In this document: piece after piece, positions 49,194 to 54,570 of the stretch
How positions within the stretch are numbered: the stretch's first letter is position 1
Layout of the letters: every line of letters starts with the position of its first letter
Origin: Actinomadura sp. DC4
Lineage (GTDB): Bacteria > Actinomycetota > Actinomycetes > Streptosporangiales > Streptosporangiaceae
Length of the DNA stretch: 54,570 nt
Direction of reading: 5' to 3'
Assembly (NCBI RefSeq): GCF_030406325.1
Contig: NZ_JAUEQY010000050.1
Span: forward strand, 1-54,570
Notes under the pieces: model-generated
Told to the model about the DNA's origin: nothing
Database searches by the model: none
What the model saw: the letters and a program-made list of their open reading frames with translations, nothing else
Position numbers and translations under genes: made by a program

Positions 49194-51494
49194 TCAGAAT
49201 CGGGACACCTCGCGTACGTCGATGCTGATCGCCTTACGGGCCAGGATGAAGGCGGTGAGCGTGGCGAGCCCCAGCGCGGCCAGCGCCGCCAGGCCCAGCT
49301 CGAAGGCGGTCGGGGCCCGGCCGATGCCCGCGCCGATGCCGCTCGTACGGCCCTGCAGGTCGATCAGCCGCGTGGACATGGCCAGGCCGCCGCCGATCCC
49401 GGCGATGACCGCGATCAGGGCGAGCACGCTCGTCCCGGCGACCAGGGCCGTGGTCACCTGGCGGGGCGTCAGGCCCATGGCGCGGAGCACGACGATGTCG
49501 CGCAGGTGGTCGCGGAGCCCGACGGACGCCGCGGTCAGAAGGTTCGCCGCCCCGATCAGCGCGAGCACGATGAGCAATCCGAGGATCACCACGCGGATGA
49601 TGACGAGCCGCTGCGCAGGGTTCTGCGCCGCCTGGATGTCCAGCCGGTCGTGCGACTCGTCCAGCAGCCGAGCCCGTACCTTGTCGACCGAGACGCCGTG
49701 GCGCAGGACGATCCGGTAGGACTGGACCGGCGTCGCGCGGGACTGTTCGAGCGTGTCCATGCCGAAGGACAGCACCTCGCCGCTCAGCGACGGCTCGATC
49801 GTGCGTCCCACGATGTGCACGATCACCGGGACGCCGCTGATCGTCAGCCGCACGCGGTCGCCGACGTGGACGTGCAGCAGGTCGAGCAGGCCCTGACCGG
49901 CCACCGCCTCGCCCGGCCGGGCGTACATCCGCCCGTCGTGGATCGGGAACGGATAGGGCTGCTGCGACGTGCCGAGGGCACGTGCCTGGATCGTGCGCGT
50001 CTGCCCGGGAAGGAGCGCGTCCGTCTGCGCCTCGGGGTAGACCGCGGCCACGTCGCGGTCGGCGGAGATGACGGTGGCGGCCTCGTAGTCGTGCTGCCCG
50101 ACCGGCCGGGCGATCAGCGCGCCGGCCAGGCCGATCTGCTCGGGATGGTTCTCGAAGTTGTCGAGCGTGGACCAGCAGCCGAGCGCGATCGTGACCATCA
50201 CCATCGGGATGGCCAGGCCGCCGATGGTGATGACGGCGCGCAGCCGGCGGGTGAAGGCGTCGCGCGCGCCGAGGACCAGCGCCGGCGGGAGGCGTACGAG
50301 CAGGGCCAGCCGGGCGAAACGCGACAGCCGGCCGCTCGGCGGCTCGGCGGTGACCGTGCTGGTGGGCGACACGGTGCTGCCCCGCCAGGCGGGCAGCAGC
50401 GTGGCCACCGCCACGGTGGCCACGGTGGCGACCGCGATCAGGGCGAGGCGGCTCAGCGACAGGGGCGCCGCCACTGTGCCGGTGAGCGATCCGAACAGCC
50501 GCTGGGACAGCGAGGACACGGTGAGCACGGAGCCGGCCAGGATGCCGATGATCACTCCGGCGACGCCCAGGCAGGTCTGTTCGAGCAGCAGCATCCGCCT
50601 GATCTGGGCCGGGGTGAAGCCGAGCGCCTTGAGCAGCGCGATGTCCTGGAGGAGCGACAGGATGCGCCCGCCGGTCGCGTTACCGATGGCCAGCGCGGCG
50701 GCGACCAGCGCGACCACGCCGAACATGCCGAGCAGCAGGCCCAGCAGGCGGCTGTCCACCTCCATCGAGGCGCGTACCTGGTGCCAGGTCGAGACCCGGG
50801 CGACGTGGTCGCCGCCGAGGACGGTGACCACGTGCTGCACGAAGAAGTCGCTGGCGCTCGGATCGGCCAGCTTCAGGCCGATGAGCAGCTCGGTGCTCCC
50901 GGTGTCGGGCTCGATCGCGGTCAGGGTGCCGGGGAGCACCCAGACCAGGCCCGGCGTCACCGCGGGATAGGGGCCCTGGTCGGACTCGTCGGCGACGCCG
51001 GCCACCCGGAGGTCGTGCTGGCGCGCGTCGAGCCCGCGGACGTTCAGCGTGTCGCCCACCCCGACGCGCAGGACGCGGGCGAGGGCGCGTTCGAGGACGA
51101 TGTCGTCGGGCCGGGAGGTGTCGAGCCAGTGTCCCTTGGCGATCACCGGCCGGCCGACCTCGGGCAGCTCGCTGCCCATCGCCCGCACCTCGAGCGGCGC
51201 CCGCTGTCCCTCGTGCACCGCCGTCGCCACCGCCGTCTGGTACGGCCCGGAGACTCCGGTGACGCCGTCCATCGTGCTCAGCGCGCTCAGGTCGGTGCCC
51301 GCCTGCGTGTGGACCCAGACGTGCGCGCCGTTGGAACGCGCGAACACGCCCTTCCACGGGTCCATCGCGCCTGCGAGCATGGTGATCGCCAGGATCAGCG
51401 CCGTGACCACGCCGGCCACGACGCTCACCGACAGCAGTGCCTGGCCGGGACGGGTGCGAAGGTCCGCGCGGATCCAGCGGATGGTGGCGTGCAC
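49194..51494 (-). CDS. ABC transporter permease, FtsX/MacB type
   Basis: The 766-aa protein has one N-terminal transmembrane helix, a large extracytoplasmic domain (about 45-225), a three-helix FtsX core (about 255-370), a second helix and extracytoplasmic domain (about 415-590) and a final FtsX core (about 615-760). This is the duplicated FtsX permease type. Translation starts at GTG 51494, three bases after the ABC ATPase stop. It is expected to couple ATP hydrolysis to envelope export or mechanotransmission; the substrate is unknown. Confidence 0.92.
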   Translation of the reverse strand: MHATIRWIRADLRTRPGQALLSVSVVAGVVTALILAITMLAGAMDPWKGVFARSNGAHVWVHTQAGTDLSALSTMDGVTGVSGPYQTAVATAVHEGQRAPLEVRAMGSELPEVGRPVIAKGHWLDTSRPDDIVLERALARVLRVGVGDTLNVRGLDARQHDLRVAGVADESDQGPYPAVTPGLVWVLPGTLTAIEPDTGSTELLIGLKLADPSASDFFVQHVVTVLGGDHVARVSTWHQVRASMEVDSRLLGLLLGMFGVVALVAAALAIGNATGGRILSLLQDIALLKALGFTPAQIRRMLLLEQTCLGVAGVIIGILAGSVLTVSSLSQRLFGSLTGTVAAPLSLSRLALIAVATVATVAVATLLPAWRGSTVSPTSTVTAEPPSGRLSRFARLALLVRLPPALVLGARDAFTRRLRAVITIGGLAIPMVMVTIALGCWSTLDNFENHPEQIGLAGALIARPVGQHDYEAATVISADRDVAAVYPEAQTDALLPGQTRTIQARALGTSQQPYPFPIHDGRMYARPGEAVAGQGLLDLLHVHVGDRVRLTISGVPVIVHIVGRTIEPSLSGEVLSFGMDTLEQSRATPVQSYRIVLRHGVSVDKVRARLLDESHDRLDIQAAQNPAQRLVIIRVVILGLLIVLALIGAANLLTAASVGLRDHLRDIVVLRAMGLTPRQVTTALVAGTSVLALIAVIAGIGGGLAMSTRLIDLQGRTSGIGAGIGRAPTAFELGLAALAALGLATLTAFILARKAISIDVREVSRF

Positions 51495-51497
51495 GGC

Positions 51498-52259
51498 TCA
51501 CAGGTCCAGGAACGAGCCGAGGGCGTTCTGCGCGCCGTACGCCGGGCGGACGTCGGCGTCATCGACGATCATGCCGTCGAACAGCGAGATCACCCGGTCG
51601 GCGGAGCTCGCCACCCGCGCGTCGTGCGTGACGAGCAGGATCGTCTGGCCCTGGTCGTGCACGGACTCCAGCAGCCGTACGACGTCACGCGTGTTGGTGC
51701 TGTCGAGGTTGCCGGTCGGCTCGTCGGCGAGGAGCAGGCTGGGCTCGTTGGCGAGCGCGCGTGCCATCGCGACGCGCTGCTGCTGGCCGCCGGACAGCCG
51801 GGCCGGCGAGGTGTCGGCGCGGTCGCTGAGCCCGAGCTCGTCGAGGAGGTACTCCCGGCGCTTGCGCGCCTGTTTGGGTCCGGCCCCGGCGAGCAGCGCG
51901 GGAAGCTCGACGTTGTCGGCGACGGTCATGTTCGAGATGAGGTTGAAGAACTGGAACACGACGCCGACGTGACGGCGCCGCAGCACGGCGCGGTCGGCCT
52001 CGCTCAGCTCGCTGAGCCGGTTGCCGCGCAGCCAGATCTCGCCACTGGTCGCGGGCACCAGGCCGGCGAGCAGGTGCAGGACGGTCGACTTGCCGGACCC
52101 GGACGGGCCCATGATGGCGACGAACTCACCCGGCCGTACGACCAGGTCGATACCGCGGATGGCGTGCACGTCGGTGCCGTCCGCGTGATGAACCTTCCTC
52201 AGATCCTTGGTGCGGATCATCGCCCCGGAGGCTTCGTCCGGGGCTTCTGCGCGGCTCAC
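51498..52259 (-). CDS. ABC transporter ATP-binding protein (LolD/MacB type)
   Basis: The 253-aa protein carries Walker A GPSGSGKST, Q-loop VFQFFNL, signature LSGGQQQR, Walker B LLLADEPTGNLDS and the H-loop VTHD. The DEPTGNLD form is typical of the LolD/MacB class that works with FtsX-type permeases. GTG 52259 overlaps the PadR stop in GTGA and has AGGAGG seven bases upstream. It is the middle gene of padR-ATPase-permease. Confidence 0.95.
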   Translation of the reverse strand: MSRAEAPDEASGAMIRTKDLRKVHHADGTDVHAIRGIDLVVRPGEFVAIMGPSGSGKSTVLHLLAGLVPATSGEIWLRGNRLSELSEADRAVLRRRHVGVVFQFFNLISNMTVADNVELPALLAGAGPKQARKRREYLLDELGLSDRADTSPARLSGGQQQRVAMARALANEPSLLLADEPTGNLDSTNTRDVVRLLESVHDQGQTILLVTHDARVASSADRVISLFDGMIVDDADVRPAYGAQNALGSFLDL

Positions 52260-52762
52260 GTCAGCGCCTCCTGGCAGCGTTCGAGCCATTCGAGATCGGC
52301 CTGGAGGTGCAGCCGGGCGCCTTCGACCAGCAGTGTTGCGAGCGAATTGTCGCGTTCCTCCGGGTGGCCGGGTTCGGACAGGCCGCGCATGAGGTTGAGG
52401 CAGTGGCGGCGCTGCCGATTGATGAGCGTCATCCGGTCGGCGGCGCCGGCCAGGGGGGCGAGCGTGAGCTTCACGAAGAAGTCACTGCGCAAGCGGGGGC
52501 CGTCGCTGGGGGCGTCCAGCCATTCGGCGACGGCCTCGCGGCCGGCCGGAGTGAGGTCGTAGACACGTTTGTTCGGGCGGTTGCTCTGCGTCACATCTTC
52601 GCCGCGGACCAGGCCATCCTTTTCCAGCCGGCCCAGGGTGACATAGACCTGTCCGATGTTCGGCGACGGGTAGTTACCGCCGAACGTCTGCTCGAGCGCA
52701 TGCTTGAGCTCGTATCCGTGTGCGGACTCCTTGGCCAGCAGGGCCAGCAACACCGATCGCAC
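52256..52762 (-). CDS. PadR-family transcriptional regulator
   Basis: The 168-aa protein has the PadR winged helix (LLALLAKESAHGYELKHALEQTFGGNYPSPNIGQVYVTLGRLEKDGLV) and a C-terminal dimerisation helix bundle. GTG 52762 has GAGGAGG nine bases upstream. It is first in an operon with an ABC exporter, overlapping its ATPase gene by four bases, so it likely controls that exporter in response to a ligand. Confidence 0.93.
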   Translation of the reverse strand: MRSVLLALLAKESAHGYELKHALEQTFGGNYPSPNIGQVYVTLGRLEKDGLVRGEDVTQSNRPNKRVYDLTPAGREAVAEWLDAPSDGPRLRSDFFVKLTLAPLAGAADRMTLINRQRRHCLNLMRGLSEPGHPEERDNSLATLLVEGARLHLQADLEWLERCQEALT

Positions 52763-52788
52763 CCGCGGCCACCTCCTCAGGATCCTGC

Positions 52789-52827
52789 ATGTCAGGCATG
52801 TTAGGCGTCATGCTGATGCCTGGACAT
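52789..52827. promoter_or_regulatory. PadR-type operator candidate
   Basis: ATGTCAGGCAT (52789-52799) and ATGCCTGGACAT (52816-52827) form an imperfect long palindrome with one unpaired base, matching the ATGT...ACAT style of PadR boxes. It lies just upstream of the padR gene and about 25 bases from the divergent promoter of the solute-binding protein. Confidence 0.5.
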
Positions 52828-52851
52828 AGGTAACGAAGCCGAAACTTCCCG

Positions 52852-52880
52852 TTGACACCTGGATTACGGGTGTGCATAAC
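52852..52880 (+). promoter_or_regulatory. Predicted promoter of the solute-binding protein gene
   Basis: A consensus TTGACA (52852-52857) and CATAAC (52875-52880) are separated by 17 bases. ACATGCATGT (52879-52888), a perfect ten-base palindrome, overlaps the -10 and start site and could be a repressor site. Confidence 0.65.
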
Positions 52881-52919
52881 ATGCATGTAGCCCAATGAGG
52901 GGTCATAGAGAGGGTGACG

Positions 52920-54191
52920 ATGGTGCGGTCGCTGGCAAGCAGGCTCCTAGTAGTCGTGCTGGCGGCGGGCTGTGGCGTATCAGGCCCGTCCCATGCGGCG
53001 AGCGACGATCCCACGGTCGCGACCAGCGGACCCATCACTCTCGCCACTGGGCCGGATCTTACGGGTTACGTGCACCCATTGGTCGACAAATGGAACGCGG
53101 CGCACCCGTCCGAAAAGGTGACACTCCTCGAGCTTCCCGCCGCTGCGGACGATCAACACGCCCAAATGGTCACAAACCTCCAGGCGAAATCTGATCGTTA
53201 CGACGTGCTCAACATGGACATCGTGTCGACGGCGGAGTTCGCCGACGCGGGGTGGATCATCCCGCTCGACCGCCGGCAGTTCCCGCTCGACCAGTTCCTG
53301 AAGCCGGTCGTCGACACGGCCATGTTCGGCGGGAAACTGTACGGCGTCCCCTACACCAGCAACGCCGGGCTGCTCTACTACCGAAAAGACATTTTGGACA
53401 AAGCTGGCAAGAAGCCGCCCAAGACCTGGGCCGAGCTTCGCCAGCTCGCCAAGACCGTGGCGCCGAAGTACGGCCTCGAAGGCTACGCCGGGCAGTTCCT
53501 TCCCTACGAAGGGCTGACCGTCAACTTCGCCGAGGCCGTGCAGTCCGCGGGCGGGGCGATCCTCACCGACGACGGCACGAAGGTCGCGGTGAACACTCCC
53601 CAGGCGAGGCAGGGCCTGGACTTCCTCGTACGCGGGTTCCGCGAGGGCTGGATCCCGAAGCGGTCCCTCACCTTCAAGGAAGAGGAGTCGCGCGAGGAGT
53701 TCCAGAGCGGACGGCTGCTGTTCCTGCGGAACTGGCCGTACGTCTACGGGCTCGTGTCGCGTCCGGACAGCAAGGTCAGGAAGAAGTTCGGCGTCACGGT
53801 GCTGCCGGGCCAGTCCGGACCGGGTTCGAGTTCGCTCGGCGGCGCCAACCTCGCCGTGAGCGCCTATTCGCGGCACCAGAAGACGGCGATCGCCTTCATC
53901 AAATACCTCACCAGTCTGGAGAGCGAGCGGGACGGCCTCACCCAGGGGTCATTCCCGCCCGTGTGGGCGCGGCTCTACGACGATCCCGCGCTGATCAAAC
54001 GCTTCCCCTATCTACCGGTGCTCAAGAAGAGCATCCTCTCGGCCAAGCCACGGCCGGTGAGTCCGAACTACAACCAGGTGAGTCTCGCGATCTCCAATGC
54101 CGTGAGCGGGGCTCTGTCCTTCCGTCAAACTCCCGATGCAGCCATCTCGCAGATGGCCGGAGATCTCGGGAGCGTCATCACCAACCGTTGA
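52920..54191 (+). CDS. ABC transporter solute-binding lipoprotein (sugar type)
   Basis: The 423-aa protein has a lipobox LAAGC near residue 18 and the two-lobe extracellular solute-binding (family 1) pattern: VDKWNAAHPSEKVTLLELP, DVLNMDIVSTAEFADAGWIIPLD, GKLYGVPYTSNAGLLYYRKDIL and GGANLAVSAYSRHQKTAIAFIKYLTS. It would deliver an oligosaccharide or similar solute to a membrane permease. ATG 52920 has AGAGAGGG upstream; GTG 52914 adds two residues. A second solute-binding gene begins about 160 bases downstream. Confidence 0.92.
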   Translation: MVRSLASRLLVVVLAAGCGVSGPSHAASDDPTVATSGPITLATGPDLTGYVHPLVDKWNAAHPSEKVTLLELPAAADDQHAQMVTNLQAKSDRYDVLNMDIVSTAEFADAGWIIPLDRRQFPLDQFLKPVVDTAMFGGKLYGVPYTSNAGLLYYRKDILDKAGKKPPKTWAELRQLAKTVAPKYGLEGYAGQFLPYEGLTVNFAEAVQSAGGAILTDDGTKVAVNTPQARQGLDFLVRGFREGWIPKRSLTFKEEESREEFQSGRLLFLRNWPYVYGLVSRPDSKVRKKFGVTVLPGQSGPGSSSLGGANLAVSAYSRHQKTAIAFIKYLTSLESERDGLTQGSFPPVWARLYDDPALIKRFPYLPVLKKSILSAKPRPVSPNYNQVSLAISNAVSGALSFRQTPDAAISQMAGDLGSVITNR

Positions 54192-54215
54192 TCTGAACAA
54201 CGGCACCACTGGGGT

Positions 54216-54242
54216 ACCCGCCCCTGTCTTAATGGCGGGTTT
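54216..54242 (+). terminator. Terminator between the two solute-binding protein genes
   Basis: ACCCGCC (54216-54222) pairs with GGCGGGT (54234-54240), with an 11-base loop and TTT at the end. It begins 25 bases after the stop codon, so the second gene probably has its own promoter. Confidence 0.6.
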
Positions 54243-54348
54243 CGGCGAACGAACGCGAGGAGTTCTCCTTCGCGCGCCTTCCGTCACCCCGTGATGCCGA
54301 CCTATGGCCGAAATTCGGGGGCCGTTCAAAGTGCAGAAAGGTACGAAG

Positions 54349-54570
54349 ATGCAAGCAAGAAGTCTCTGGGCAGCGGCGCTGACCGCGGGCCTGCTCGTCG
54401 CCGCCACCGCGTGTGGCAGCAGCGACGACAGCAAGACCTCCGGCAAGGCGAGCACTGGTACGCAGGAGCTCAAGGGCACGACCATTGAGGTCGCGGCGAA
54501 GTGGACGGGTCCGGAGCAGGCGAACTTCCAGAAGGTTTTGTCGGCTTTTGAGAAGCAGACGGGGGCGAAG
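54349..54570 (+). CDS. Second solute-binding lipoprotein (partial)
   Basis: The 74 visible residues start MQARSLWAAALTAGLLVAAT, followed by a lipobox Cys (ATAC) and a Ser/Thr/Lys linker. ELKGTTIEVAAKWTGPEQANFQKVLSAFEKQTGAK then matches the first lobe of family 1 carbohydrate-binding proteins. ATG 54349 follows AGAAAGGTACGAAG. The gene runs off the window. It is probably the binding protein of an ABC sugar importer whose permeases lie beyond the edge. Confidence 0.88.
   Translation, partial: MQARSLWAAALTAGLLVAATACGSSDDSKTSGKASTGTQELKGTTIEVAAKWTGPEQANFQKVLSAFEKQTGAK

Noticed and set aside
48990-52562. A 1190-codon plus-strand open frame
   Set aside because: It lies antisense to BlaI, the ABC permease, the ABC ATPase and PadR, which all have clear motifs; the frame has no family features.
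1-54570. tRNA, rRNA, integrase or transposase genes
   Set aside because: None was recognised on either strand, so I do not claim that the accessory region is a mobile island.

Overview
The window is very GC-rich and has GTG/TTG starts, strong purine-rich ribosome binding sites beside apparently leaderless starts, a type VII secretion (T7SS) locus, and an XRE-hbhA-DUF2516 gene order known from mycobacteria. This points to an Actinomycetota chromosome. The T7SS proteins and the absence of mycobacterium-specific parts (no EccA, EccE or EspG seen) suggest Streptosporangiales, perhaps Thermomonosporaceae; that placement is inference. No tRNA, rRNA, CRISPR, transposase or integrase was seen.

Region 1 (1-18 kb) is a T7SS locus built from alternating divergent modules. 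The conserved machinery is EccC (a three-ATPase motor), EccD, EccB and two mycosin proteases. The likely cargo is a truncated WXG100-like polymorphic-toxin N-terminus, four small WXG100-type proteins (three with a C-terminal YxxxD/E secretion signal), two larger alanine- or glycine-rich effectors, and a 508-aa PPE/EspB-like protein with MPTR-like glycine-asparagine repeats. Two YbaB/EbfC-type proteins sit beside cargo genes, as EspL does in mycobacterial ESX-1. The second mycosin has Asp where subtilases have the oxyanion-hole Asn.

Region 2 (18-31 kb) is accessory and poorly understood. It holds DUF4291, a Pro/Gly-rich membrane protein, a 643-aa membrane-anchored protein of unknown function, a degenerate palindromic repeat field, a coiled-coil protein, a HerA/DUF87-type ATPase, a membrane-anchored staphylococcal-type nuclease, a (GGTGC)11 microsatellite, a headless GntR/UTRA pseudogene, a lipoprotein, DsrE and GIDE-domain proteins, and a nitrobindin. 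A 1-kb stretch follows with a 17-bp minisatellite and, on the minus strand, a compact leader: promoter, a 14-nt near-complete match to the 16S anti-Shine-Dalgarno sequence, a 12-codon ORF and an anti-SD mimic.

Region 3 (31-44.5 kb) is largely housekeeping: a Fur-family (Nur-like) regulator, YgfZ, D-aminoacyl-tRNA deacylase, a BKACE enzyme with a type II asparaginase, a secreted His/Arg-rich peptide, DUF2207, a zinc metallopeptidase, the hbhA-like locus, an SGNH hydrolase, an AlaX editing protein, an HTH-TM-LamG protein, an NlpC/P60 protein and a secreted DUF6801-like protein.

Region 4 (44.5-54.6 kb) holds transport systems with local regulators: TetR/MMPL, BlaI/M56 peptidase, a PadR-ABC ATPase-FtsX permease operon, and two solute-binding lipoproteins, the last cut by the window edge. 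Several of these have palindromes that look like operators overlapping their promoters.
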